This document shows positions 26,664 through 35,069 of a stretch of 64,000 nucleotides of DNA, piece after piece. The stretch spans positions 835,904 to 899,903 of the forward strand of contig KI911459.1 in NCBI GenBank assembly GCA_000514715.1, read 5' to 3'. The stretch comes from Streptomyces sp. CNH099 (GTDB taxonomy: Bacteria > Actinomycetota > Actinomycetes > Streptomycetales > Streptomycetaceae). How positions within the stretch are numbered: the first letter of the stretch is position 1; each line of letters starts with the position of its first letter. The notes below the pieces were generated by a model. The model was not told the DNA's origin. It made no database searches and was given only the letters and a program-made list of their open reading frames with translations. The position numbers were made by a program, and so were the translations under genes.

Positions 26664-27551
26664 ATGGCGGCCGGCACAACGACTCTGCAGCGACCCACCT
26701 CCGCGGCGGCCCCGGCCGCCCACCGGACCCCCGCGCCGCTGGTGGAGCGCAGACCGCTGTGGTGGGCGGCCTGCCTGATCTGCGGCGGGATCATCGGGCT
26801 GGTCCTCGCGGTCGTGGGCACGCTGCGGGGGGTGCGGCCGTCGCGGCGCCGGGTGCTGGTCGTGGTCTGCGGCACGGTGGTGCAGGCGCTGCTCGCGGGC
26901 GCGTTCGCCGTTCTCGGCCCCGGCGCCCAACTGCGGCCGTGCTCGGCCGCCGGGGAGGGCGGCGGGCTGTGGCAGACGGTCCGTACGGTGGTCAACGCGC
27001 CCGTCTCCGGCGCCGCGCTGCTGTACGCCGCGCGGGCGGGCGGCGAGATGTACCACTGCGCGGCCAACGGCACCACCGCGGTGATCCTCGACGACGGCTT
27101 CGCCCGCGCGGGCACCATGTACGGGACGGTGTTCCTCACCGACCAGCGGGCCGAGACCCAGTCGCCCCGGATGCGGCGGCTCTCGGAGCACGAGGCGCGC
27201 CACTCGGACCAGTGGGCGCTGGGGTCGCTCCTGGCGGGGCCGGCCGCGTTCCCCGCGCTGTACGCGGCGGACGAGGCGTTCTTCCCCGGCGCGTACAACC
27301 ACTTCGAGCGGGCGGCGGGCCTGGAGGACGGGGGCTACGACCCGCCGCCGGACAGCCCGCCGGCGGCGGGCCGGCTGGCGGTCCTGTCGATCGGCCTGCT
27401 CGTCGGCTACACGCTCGCGGTGAGCCCCGGCCGCCGCAGGCCGCGGCCGGTCGTGCGCCCGGGCCCGGTGCCGGCCGCCCCGCGGGAACCCGGCCGCGGG
27501 GCCGGGCCCGCCGGCGATGCGGAGTCCCCGAAGGCTCCGGCCGGGGCGTGA
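26664..27551 (+). CDS. putative membrane protein with HExxH motif
   Basis: I do not recognise a named family. The 295-residue protein has two helices (about 32-52 and 63-84), a middle extracytoplasmic-looking domain with two Cys, then RRLSEHEARHSDQWAL, which contains the zinc-binding pattern HEARH at about residue 175. A third helix, LAVLSIGLLVGYTLAV, precedes a Pro/Arg-rich tail. The HExxH suggests a zinc peptidase, but the third ligand is not evident. The ATG is 4 nt after GTGACGG; the ribosome site is weak. Confidence 0.65.
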   Translation: MAAGTTTLQRPTSAAAPAAHRTPAPLVERRPLWWAACLICGGIIGLVLAVVGTLRGVRPSRRRVLVVVCGTVVQALLAGAFAVLGPGAQLRPCSAAGEGGGLWQTVRTVVNAPVSGAALLYAARAGGEMYHCAANGTTAVILDDGFARAGTMYGTVFLTDQRAETQSPRMRRLSEHEARHSDQWALGSLLAGPAAFPALYAADEAFFPGAYNHFERAAGLEDGGYDPPPDSPPAAGRLAVLSIGLLVGYTLAVSPGRRRPRPVVRPGPVPAAPREPGRGAGPAGDAESPKAPAGA

Positions 27552-27611
27552 CGGGCCGCGCCGTGGCGCACCGCGCTCCGAAAGTTTCGAACCCGCGGCC
27601 CGGGGCGGGGC

Positions 27612-28673
27612 TCAGCTCCCGGGCGGCGGGGCCGTGCTGCTGCGGGTGACCAGGCTCGTCGCCAGCTCGACGCGGCGCGTCACCGGCGCGTTGCCGCGGC
27701 CGAGGTCGAGCACCAGCCGGGCGGCCGCCTCGGCCATCTCCGTCAGCGGCTGCCGCACGGTCGTCAGCGGCGGGCCGATCCAGCGGGCCACCGGCAGGTC
27801 GTCGAAGCCGACGACGCTGAGGTCCTCCGGGATGCGCAGGCCCAGCTCGCGGGCGGCCTCGTAGAGCCCGAGCGCCTGCAGGTCGTTGCCGGTGAACACC
27901 GCGGTGGGGCGGTCGGGCAGGGCCAGCAGCTCGCGCCCGGCGGCGTAGCCCGCCTCGTGGTGGAAATCGCCCTCCCGGATCAGCCCGGGGTCCACCGGCA
28001 GCCCCGCCACGCCCAGCGCCGCGCGGTAGCCGTCGATACGGGCCCGGCTGCACATCATCGTCGGCGGCCCGCCGACGACGGCGATCCGGCGGTGGCCGAG
28101 GCCCACCAGGTGGCGGGTGGCGGCCAGCCCGCCCTGCCAGTTGGTGGCCCCGATGGAGGGCACGTCCTCGGCGAGGTCGCCGGCCGGGTCCAGCACCACG
28201 AACGGGATGCCCCGCCCGGTGAACTGCGCCCGCTGGTCGGCGGAGAGGTCCGAGAGCACCAGGATGACGCCCGCCGGCCGGCGCGCGAGCACGTCCTCCA
28301 CCCACGTCTGCCCCGGCGTCAGCCGGCCGGCGCTCTCGGAGAGCACCACGCCCAGCCGCTCCTCCCGGGCCACGTTCTCCACGCCCCGGATGACCTCCAT
28401 CGCCCAGGCGCTTCCCAGCTCGTGGAAGACCAGGTCGAGCAGCGGGGACTGCCGCGCCCCGCCGCCGCGGCGCCGGTAGCCGTGCTCGCGCAGCAGGTCC
28501 TGCACCCGCGCACGGGTGGCGGGGGACACGTCGGAGCGGCCGTTGAGGACCTTCGAAACTGTCGACGCCGACACGCCGGCCGCCTCCGCGACCGCCGCCA
28601 GCGTGGCGGTCGACTGCGGCTCGTCACCGGCCGCGGGGGCCTCTCCGTCGAACCGGACTCCAGCACCACTCAT
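27612..28673 (-). CDS. LacI-family transcriptional regulator
   Basis: This 353-residue repressor has the N-terminal helix-turn-helix TLAAVAEAAGVSASTVSKVL followed by hinge NGRSDVSPATRARV. The periplasmic-binding-protein-like core includes VPSIGATNWQGG, FTGNDLQALG and VVGFDDLPVARWI. It is divergent from a GH115 alpha-glucuronidase, which it probably represses until xylan-derived sugars appear. The ATG at 28673 is the natural start for the family. Confidence 0.94.
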   Translation of the reverse strand: MSGAGVRFDGEAPAAGDEPQSTATLAAVAEAAGVSASTVSKVLNGRSDVSPATRARVQDLLREHGYRRRGGGARQSPLLDLVFHELGSAWAMEVIRGVENVAREERLGVVLSESAGRLTPGQTWVEDVLARRPAGVILVLSDLSADQRAQFTGRGIPFVVLDPAGDLAEDVPSIGATNWQGGLAATRHLVGLGHRRIAVVGGPPTMMCSRARIDGYRAALGVAGLPVDPGLIREGDFHHEAGYAAGRELLALPDRPTAVFTGNDLQALGLYEAARELGLRIPEDLSVVGFDDLPVARWIGPPLTTVRQPLTEMAEAAARLVLDLGRGNAPVTRRVELATSLVTRSSTAPPPGS

Positions 28674-28713
28674 GACGGGATGGTAGCCCCGAGGCCCGCC
28701 GCTGCGCGATGTC

Positions 28714-28742
28714 TTGACCTTCCTCAGGCCTCACCCTAGGTT
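28714..28742 (+). promoter_or_regulatory. vegetative-type promoter of GH115 gene
   Basis: TTGACC and TAGGTT are separated by exactly 17 bp, a good HrdB-type match. The predicted start of transcription falls near 28749. Directly downstream is AT-rich sequence with short dyads (GAAATATTC at 28748-28756 and TTTACGAAA at 28764-28772), plausible LacI-operator positions. Confidence 0.65.
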
Positions 28743-28805
28743 GCGCAGAAATATTCGCGATGCTTTACGAAACATTGGTGCTTGCTCGGCGAAGGAAGGC
28801 CCGGC

Positions 28806-31800
28806 ATGGACAGCAGCGATCCCCGGCACGACCCGTCTTCCACGTCCGCCACCCCGCCCGGAGAGACACCGCCGGCGGGCGCGTCGGCGGCGGACGACTC
28901 CCCGGCAGCCGCAGACGCCGATGGCGTCAGCAGACGCGTCGTCCTCGGCGCCGGCCTCGGCCTGGGCGCGCTCTCCGCGACCGCCGGCGGCGCCCTCGCC
29001 CTGCCGGGCACGGCCGCCGCCGCGTCCCCAGACCACCCGCACCACCCGCACCCGCCGCGGCCGACCGACCCGGGCGCGTACATCGCCCACACCCCGGGCC
29101 GGGGCCGGTTCCCGCTGGTCGCCGGGGGCCGGGCGGCGCCGCTGGTGGCGGACGGCGACGACTTCCCCGGCGTGCTGCGCGCGCTGGGCGACCTGCGTAC
29201 GGACCTGGAGCGGGTGACGGGCGTACGCCCCGCGCTCACCCGCGGCCGTCCGCCCGCCGGGCGCGTCGCGGTGCTCGTCGGCACGATCGGCCGCAGCCCG
29301 CTGATCGACGGCCTGGTCGCCGCCGGCAAGCTCGACGTGACCGGCGTCGAGGGACGGTGGGAGACCTCCCTGCACCAGGTCGTGGACGACCCGCTGCCCG
29401 GCCTCGACCGGGCCTTCGTCATCGCCGGCAGCGACCAGCGCGGCACCATCTTCGGCATCTACGACGTCTCCCGCGGCATCGGCGTCTCCCCCTGGCATTT
29501 CTGGGCCGACGTGCCGGCCCGCCGCCACCACGCCCTCTACGTGCTGCCGGGCCGGTTCTCGCAGGGCACCCCGGCGGTGAAGTACCGCGGCATCTTCATC
29601 AACGACGAGAACCCCGCACTCGGCCGCTGGGCGCCCGGCTACTTCGGCCCCGGCCACGCCGAGGGCCACCCCAACGGCTTCAACAGCGCCTTCTTCGCCA
29701 AGGTCTTCGAGGTCATGCTGCGGCTGAAGGCCAACTACCTGTGGCCGGCCGTCTGGGGCCGCGCCTTCGCCGAGGACGACCCCGAGAACCACGCCACCGC
29801 CACCGAGTACGGCATCGTCATGGGCACCTCCCACGAGGCGCCCATGATGCGCGGCATCGAGGAGTGGAACCGGCACGCCGTCGCCGCCGTGCGCGACGAG
29901 GACGGCAACATCGTCACCGAGGGCCACGACCCGTACGGCGGCACGGGGGAGTGGAGCTTCGTCCGGAACGAGGCCGCCGTCAGCGCGTACTGGCGCGACG
30001 GCATCCGCCGGATGGCCGCCGAGGGCTTCGAGGGCGTGGTGACCCTCGGTATGCGCGGCAACGGCGACACCTCGCTGCCCGACGGCGACGGCATCGAGCT
30101 GATGCAGCGCATCATCGCCACCGAGCGCGGCATCCTCGCCGAGGAGCTGGGCGACGCCGCCGCAGTGCCGCAGGTGTGGACCATGTACAAGGAGGTCCAG
30201 CACTACTGGGACAGCGGCATGCAGGCGCCCGACGACGTCACCGTCGTCTTCACCGACGACAACTGGGGCAACCTGCGGCGGGTGCCGGACGCCTCGCTGC
30301 CGCCCCGCTCCGGCGGCTACGGGCTCTACTACCACTTCGACTACGTCGGCGGCGGCCGCAACTACAAGTGGGTCGACACCGCCAACCTCGCCAACACCTG
30401 GGAGCAGCTGCACCAGACGTACACGCACGGCATCCGGCAGCTGTGGGTCGCCAACGTCGGCGACCTGAAGTCCAACGAGCTGCCCACCCAGTACTTCCTG
30501 GACTACGCCTGGAACCCCGACCGCTGGCCGGTGGAGAACCTGCCCGAGTGGGAACGCCGCTACGCCGCCGAGAACTTCGGCCCCCGGCACGCCGCCGCGA
30601 TCGCCGAGGTCCTGCACGAGTACGGCCGCCTCCAGGCCCGCCGCAAACCCGAACTGCTCAACCGCCGCATCACCCTCGACCCCGCCAAGGACCCGGCCAC
30701 CGACTCCAGCGCCGTCGTCTACGACGACCAGGCCACCCCCTTCAGCCGCGTCAACTACCACGAGCTGGACCGGGTCACCGACGAGTGGCAGGAGCTGGCC
30801 CGCACCGCGGACCGCGTCGAATCCCGCCTGGACCGCGCGGACCGGGCGGCGTACTTCCAGCTCGTGCGCTACGCCGTGCGCGGCACCGCCGTCGTCTACG
30901 CGCTGCGCCGCGCGGAGTTCACCAACCTCCTCTACGCCGCGCAGGGCCGGGCCGCCGCCAACCAGCTCGCCGCCGAGACCGACGCGCTCTTCGCCGAGGA
31001 CCAGGCCCTCGCCGACTACTACAACCACACGCTCTCCGGCGGGAAGTGGAAGGGCTTCCAGACCCAGCCGAAGATCGGCTACGGCGACGTCGAGCGCTAC
31101 GGCCCCAACGCCCCCTGGCAGCAGCCCGAGAAGGACCACGAGGCGCTGCCCGACGAGGTCTTCCCCGCCGTGCAGCGCATCGACCCCGCCGCCGGCGCGA
31201 TCCTCGGCGTGGCGGTGGAGGGCTCCGAGGAGTGGTGGCCGGACGCCGCCGGGCCGGCGCTGCTGCCGGCGGTCAGCCCGTACGACAGCGGCCCCGCCCC
31301 GTACATCGAGGTCTTCAACCGCGGCCGCAGCCCCTTCGGCTACAGGATCGAGCCGGCCGTGCCCTGGCTGCGCGTCGACCGGCCGCGCGGCCGCGTCACC
31401 TCCCAGATCCGCGCCCGGCTGCGCGTCGACTTCGACCGCGCGCCCCGCGGCACCACCACCGTGCCCGTCCTGGTCACCGGGGCCGGCCGCACCGTGGAGG
31501 TGCACGCGAGGGTGCACCGCCCGTCCGTGCGCCACTCCGCGCTCGCCGGGTCCGTCGAGGCGGGCGGCTGCGTCTCGGTCGAGGCCGAGCGCCACACCCG
31601 CGCCGTCCCCGCCGCCGGCGTCGCCTGGCGCCGCATCCCCGACATCGGGCGCACCGGCGGCGGCATGGCGCCCTTCCCGGTCACGGCCGCGCCGCGGCCG
31701 GCCGGCGAGGGGCCGCGGCTGGAGTACACGATGACGCTGTTCACCACCGGCACGCTGCGCGTGGCCGCGTACCTGTCGCCGCGCAACAGCGTCCTCACCC

Positions 31801-32090
31801 CCGACGGTCTGCGCTACGCCGTCGCCTTCGACGACGACGCCCCGCAGACCGTGAACATCACCCGGGTCACCGGCGCGGACGACGGCCGGATGAACAGGCA
31901 GTGGGAGCGCAACACCTCGGACAACGTCAACGTCACCGTGACCGAGCACCGGGTGACCCGGCCCGGGGTGCACGTGCTGAAGCTGTGGATGGTGGACCCG
32001 ACGGTGGTGGTGCAGAAGCTGGTGGTCGACACCGGCGGCGTGCGCCACAGCTATCTCGGCCCGCCGCCCAGCGTGTTCGTGCGGCGCTGA
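28806..32090 (+). CDS. secreted GH115 xylan alpha-1,2-glucuronidase
   Basis: This 1094-residue enzyme is expected to remove (4-O-methyl)glucuronic acid from xylan. A twin-arginine signal peptide, SRRVVLGAGLGLGALSATAGG in outline, covers about residues 42-65. The catalytic core has the GH115 blocks KYRGIFINDENPAL, LKANYLWPAVWG, WTMYKEVQHYWD and VWVANVGDLKSNELP-like sequence. A C-terminal beta-rich domain (about 850-1090) completes the family layout. The ATG at 28806 follows GAAGGAAGG. Its stop is 1 nt from the convergent response regulator. Confidence 0.92.
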   Translation: MDSSDPRHDPSSTSATPPGETPPAGASAADDSPAAADADGVSRRVVLGAGLGLGALSATAGGALALPGTAAAASPDHPHHPHPPRPTDPGAYIAHTPGRGRFPLVAGGRAAPLVADGDDFPGVLRALGDLRTDLERVTGVRPALTRGRPPAGRVAVLVGTIGRSPLIDGLVAAGKLDVTGVEGRWETSLHQVVDDPLPGLDRAFVIAGSDQRGTIFGIYDVSRGIGVSPWHFWADVPARRHHALYVLPGRFSQGTPAVKYRGIFINDENPALGRWAPGYFGPGHAEGHPNGFNSAFFAKVFEVMLRLKANYLWPAVWGRAFAEDDPENHATATEYGIVMGTSHEAPMMRGIEEWNRHAVAAVRDEDGNIVTEGHDPYGGTGEWSFVRNEAAVSAYWRDGIRRMAAEGFEGVVTLGMRGNGDTSLPDGDGIELMQRIIATERGILAEELGDAAAVPQVWTMYKEVQHYWDSGMQAPDDVTVVFTDDNWGNLRRVPDASLPPRSGGYGLYYHFDYVGGGRNYKWVDTANLANTWEQLHQTYTHGIRQLWVANVGDLKSNELPTQYFLDYAWNPDRWPVENLPEWERRYAAENFGPRHAAAIAEVLHEYGRLQARRKPELLNRRITLDPAKDPATDSSAVVYDDQATPFSRVNYHELDRVTDEWQELARTADRVESRLDRADRAAYFQLVRYAVRGTAVVYALRRAEFTNLLYAAQGRAAANQLAAETDALFAEDQALADYYNHTLSGGKWKGFQTQPKIGYGDVERYGPNAPWQQPEKDHEALPDEVFPAVQRIDPAAGAILGVAVEGSEEWWPDAAGPALLPAVSPYDSGPAPYIEVFNRGRSPFGYRIEPAVPWLRVDRPRGRVTSQIRARLRVDFDRAPRGTTTVPVLVTGAGRTVEVHARVHRPSVRHSALAGSVEAGGCVSVEAERHTRAVPAAGVAWRRIPDIGRTGGGMAPFPVTAAPRPAGEGPRLEYTMTLFTTGTLRVAAYLSPRNSVLTPDGLRYAVAFDDDAPQTVNITRVTGADDGRMNRQWERNTSDNVNVTVTEHRVTRPGVHVLKLWMVDPTVVVQKLVVDTGGVRHSYLGPPPSVFVRR

Positions 32091-32091
32091 G

Positions 32092-32820
32092 TCAGGGGGC
32101 GGCCGGGGACTGCGGCGAGCCGGGGGTGACCAGCCCCGTCTCGTAGGCGGCGATGACCGCCTGGGCACGGTCGCGGAGCTGGAGCTTGGCGAGGATACGG
32201 GCCACGTGCGTCTTCACCGTCGCCTCGCTGAGCCGGAACCGGGCGGCCAGCTCCGCGTTGCTGTGCCCGCGCGCCAGCGACTCCAGCACTTCGAGTTCGC
32301 GCGGGGTCAGCGCGGACAGGTCGCGGTGCGGGGTCGCCGGCCGGTCGTCCCGGACGGCGAAGCGCTCCACGAGCCGGCGGGTGATGGACGGCGCGAGGAG
32401 CGCGTCGCCGGAGCGGACGAGGCGGACGGCGGCGGCCAGGTGCTCGGGGGTGACGTCCTTCAGCAGGAAGCCGGAGGCGCCGGCGGCGAGCGCCGCGTAC
32501 ACGTACTGGTCGAGGTCGTACGTGGTGAGGATGATGACCCGCGGCGCCCCCGCGCCCGGCGGCCGGGCGACCGCGCCGAGGATGCGGCGGGTGGCCTCCA
32601 GCCCGTCCACGCCCGGCATGCGGATGTCCATCAGCACCACGTCCGGCCGGGTGCGGCGGACGGCGGCCACCGCCTCCTCGCCGTCGGTCGCCTCGCCGGC
32701 GACCTCGATGCCGTCCGCGGCGAGGATCATCCGGAAGCCGGTGCGCACCAGCGCCTGGTCGTCCGCGATCACCACGCGGGGCGGCCGGTCGTCCCCGGCG
32801 GGTGTCGTCTGCGTGCCCAC
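32092..32820 (-). CDS. NarL/LuxR-family response regulator, orphan
   Basis: This 242-residue protein has a receiver domain (VVIADDQALVRTGFRMIL, phospho-Asp in VVLMDIRMPGVDGLEATR, LTTYDLDQYVY). A LuxR DNA-binding domain follows (LTPRELEVLESLARGHSNAEL, VKTHVARILAKLQL). The GTG at 32820 after GGAGGGGAC is the likely start; a longer frame to 32940 is Arg/Gly-rich. No histidine kinase is adjacent, so its partner is elsewhere or it works without one. Confidence 0.92.
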   Translation of the reverse strand: MGTQTTPAGDDRPPRVVIADDQALVRTGFRMILAADGIEVAGEATDGEEAVAAVRRTRPDVVLMDIRMPGVDGLEATRRILGAVARPPGAGAPRVIILTTYDLDQYVYAALAAGASGFLLKDVTPEHLAAAVRLVRSGDALLAPSITRRLVERFAVRDDRPATPHRDLSALTPRELEVLESLARGHSNAELAARFRLSEATVKTHVARILAKLQLRDRAQAVIAAYETGLVTPGSPQSPAAP

Positions 32821-33179
32821 GTCCCCTCCACGGCGGTCCGTGCGGAGACGCCTGCCTCCGCCGTCCGCGGTCAGCGTACCGGTGCAGTCTGCCAAGACGT
32901 CCGGCACTGCGGATCGTCCGCCGGAGGCAATTCGTCTCAACTTCTCGACTACACCGGAAGAACGACCCGCGGTGCGCGTACGTATTCCGCGCGCACGAAT
33001 GCGGACGTGCCCGCCGGTCCGCGAATATGACGGGGGATGCCGAGATGCCGTAAGAACGTGAAATCTACGGCCATCGCCGCCACTTGTGGGCCCCTCAGCG
33101 CCCTCCTACACTCGGGCCGACCCTTACCGGGGTCTGCGCAGTAGTGCTCGATTCTCACACCAAGAGGAGGGCTCCCCGC
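32821..33179. promoter_or_regulatory. intergenic region with snapalysin promoter
   Basis: This 359-bp gap separates the divergent response regulator and snapalysin genes. TTGTGG (33084-33089) and TACACT (33107-33112) are spaced by 17 bp and face the protease, whose ATG is 68 nt further. The part from 32821 to 33080 holds no ORF of known type and no repeat that I can support. Confidence 0.55.
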
Positions 33180-33746
33180 ATGCTGCGAAAGTTGGGTATC
33201 GGCATTATGGCCGCTGCCGCAATCGTCACCCTGTCCTCGGCCCCCGGGGCCACCGCCGCCCCCGCTCCCGCACCGGAGCGCGTGGCCGCGACCACGCTGT
33301 ACTACGACGACAGCCGGGCCGGTGAATTCAAGGGCGCCGTGGCGGCCGGCGCCGCACAGTGGAATTCCACCGTGGAGAACGTCACGTTGGTCAGGGCCCC
33401 GGCCGGCACCCGTGCCGAGATCAGGATCGTCGCCGACGACGGCTGGCCGCGCGCCACCCTGGGCCCGGTCCGCCCCGGCGGGAGCGCCACGGTCTGGTTC
33501 GGCCGCCAGGCGGTCTACCAGGGCTACGACCCCACCCGCATCGCCGCGCACGAACTGGGCCACAGCCTCGGCCTGCCCGACCGGAAGCCCGGGCCGTGCT
33601 CGTCGCTCATGTCCGGCTCCACCGGCGGCGTGAACTGCACCAACGCCACTCCGAACGCCACCGAGCAGGCGCAGGTGGAGGCCAACTACGGCTTCGCCGC
33701 GAGCCGTATCCCGATGGACGGGCGGATCGTCGTCGACGCGCCCTGA
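33180..33746 (+). CDS. snpA: snapalysin-type secreted metalloprotease (M7)
   Basis: Snapalysin is a small secreted zinc endopeptidase of Streptomyces. The 188-residue precursor has a signal peptide (about 1-27, ending ATAA). The zinc motif HELGHSLGLPD supplies H, H and D ligands, and a C-terminal pair of Cys (GPCSSLM, GVNC) forms the known disulfide. The ATG at 33180 follows GAGGAGGG. The usual divergent LysR activator gene is absent; the divergent neighbour is a response regulator. Confidence 0.93.
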   Translation: MLRKLGIGIMAAAAIVTLSSAPGATAAPAPAPERVAATTLYYDDSRAGEFKGAVAAGAAQWNSTVENVTLVRAPAGTRAEIRIVADDGWPRATLGPVRPGGSATVWFGRQAVYQGYDPTRIAAHELGHSLGLPDRKPGPCSSLMSGSTGGVNCTNATPNATEQAQVEANYGFAASRIPMDGRIVVDAP

Positions 33747-33824
33747 GCACCCGGTCGCGGAGACACCGCAGGAAGCCCCGTGGCCGGGAAGAAGACCCCC
33801 GGCCACGGGGCCCGCGTCCGGAAC

Positions 33825-34811
33825 TCACCAGCCGACGGCCACCACCATCCACCGCGGGTCGTGGACCGAGACGAACGACGACTGCTCGGCGTAGTCGTCG
33901 TACGGGAAGCCGTACGCCAGGTTGTCGATGGCGTGCTCGTGCCAGAACGCGGCGTAGTAGTTCGCCGGCCCCTGCCGGTAGAAGAGGCCCGGGTCGCGCC
34001 ACTGGTCCTGCGGCAGCTCCGCGACGTGCCGGTTGAGCGCGGCGCAGCGGGCGGCGTCGCCCGCGAGCGGGCCGGAGCAGCCGAAGACCTCCTGCGTCGT
34101 GGCATCCGTCCCGACCGACCGGGCGTAGTCGCTCAGGTAACCGGCGTGCTGCCCGCCCGGCCGGAAGTCCGGCACATGGCCGGGGGAGGGGATGCGGTAC
34201 GGCGCCTCCACCTCGGTGAGCGAGGCGAACTCGGGAGGCATGGCGTCCGCGAACTTCCGCCAGGTGGCCTCGCGGGACTCCTGGAACGTCGCGTAGTCCT
34301 CGCCGACCTGTCTGTCCGTGCCGTCGTGGCCGTGCACCCGCATGGCGAGCTTGAGCGCGAAGGCGTCGACGCGGGTGGTGTTGCCGTGGAAGGCGTCGGC
34401 GCCGACGGTGAACTCGATGAAGTCGGAGTACCGGCTGTCGGGCGAGCCGAGGTGGAAGTACATCCGGCCGGCGGAGTTCGCCGGCATGTCGAGGTAGGGC
34501 TGCTCCGCGATGGAGTGGGTCTGGCCGTTGAAGGACCAGAAGACCTGGTCGTCGGGGTACTGGCCGTTGGTCCGGTTGAGGATCCGGACGGTCAGCACGT
34601 TCTGCGCGGGCGGGATGCTGCCCGTGTCGCCCCAGAACGAGTCCGGCGGCGGGTCGCCCGCCGCCGGTGCCCGGTCCTCGGCGGCGGGAACCGCGCCGTG
34701 GGCCGTGGTGCCGGGCCGGCCGGCCAGCACGTAGGCGGCGAGCAGCAGGAGGGCGGCGGCCGCCAGCAGGCCGCGGCGGCGTGTCGGCCGGGTCGGGTAC
34801 GCGGGGCGCAT
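33825..34811 (-). CDS. secreted GH64 beta-1,3-glucanase
   Basis: GH64 enzymes cut beta-1,3-glucan to release laminaripentaose. This 328-residue protein has a signal or anchor helix (13-31), then a thaumatin-like beta domain. In DFIEFTVGADAFHGNTTRVD the catalytic Glu (IEF) and Asp (RVD) are 16 residues apart, as in the characterised pair E154/D170. The C-terminal part contains WRDPGLFYRQGPANYYAAFW. It is divergent from a GH16 glucanase with a LacI-type operator at its own promoter. Confidence 0.92.
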   Translation of the reverse strand: MRPAYPTRPTRRRGLLAAAALLLLAAYVLAGRPGTTAHGAVPAAEDRAPAAGDPPPDSFWGDTGSIPPAQNVLTVRILNRTNGQYPDDQVFWSFNGQTHSIAEQPYLDMPANSAGRMYFHLGSPDSRYSDFIEFTVGADAFHGNTTRVDAFALKLAMRVHGHDGTDRQVGEDYATFQESREATWRKFADAMPPEFASLTEVEAPYRIPSPGHVPDFRPGGQHAGYLSDYARSVGTDATTQEVFGCSGPLAGDAARCAALNRHVAELPQDQWRDPGLFYRQGPANYYAAFWHEHAIDNLAYGFPYDDYAEQSSFVSVHDPRWMVVAVGW

Positions 34812-34877
34812 ACGGTGCTCCTTCGCTGTGGGGGCGTGCGCGGCCCGGGGCGGGAGCTGTCCGGCGGGCCGGTAGCA

Positions 34878-34889
34878 GAGAGCGCTCTC
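34878..34889. promoter_or_regulatory. LacI-type operator GAGAGCGCTCTC
   Basis: A perfect 12-bp palindrome with core GAGCGCTC, the core of the Streptomyces CebR box. On the minus strand a TTGACA (34915-34920) and a GACGCT (34892-34897) spaced by 17 bp precede it, so it covers the transcription start of the GH64 gene, an ideal repressor position. Confidence 0.7.
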
Positions 34890-35069
34890 AGAGCGTCGTG
34901 AGGGCCGGGTGCGTTGTCAAGGGGTGCGGCCGTACGACCTCCGGAAGTTGAACACCGGAAGTGGCTGCCCGACCCATTGACTGCAGGACATGAAGGGAGT
35001 TCACTCACCTGGCGCAAAGGTATGGACCATGCTCCACGCTCGGCCCTCCCCACATCGAGGTGAGCTTCC

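Noticed and set aside
27579..27589. CGAAAGTTTCG palindrome resembling a BxlR-type CGAA-N-TTCG operator.
   Set aside because: It lies between the 3' ends of two convergent genes, where a promoter operator is unlikely.
28731..32168. Long open frames on the minus strand and in another plus frame over the GH115 gene.
   Set aside because: Composition is repetitive Val/Gly/Asp or Arg/Pro, while the chosen frame has a Tat signal and family motifs.
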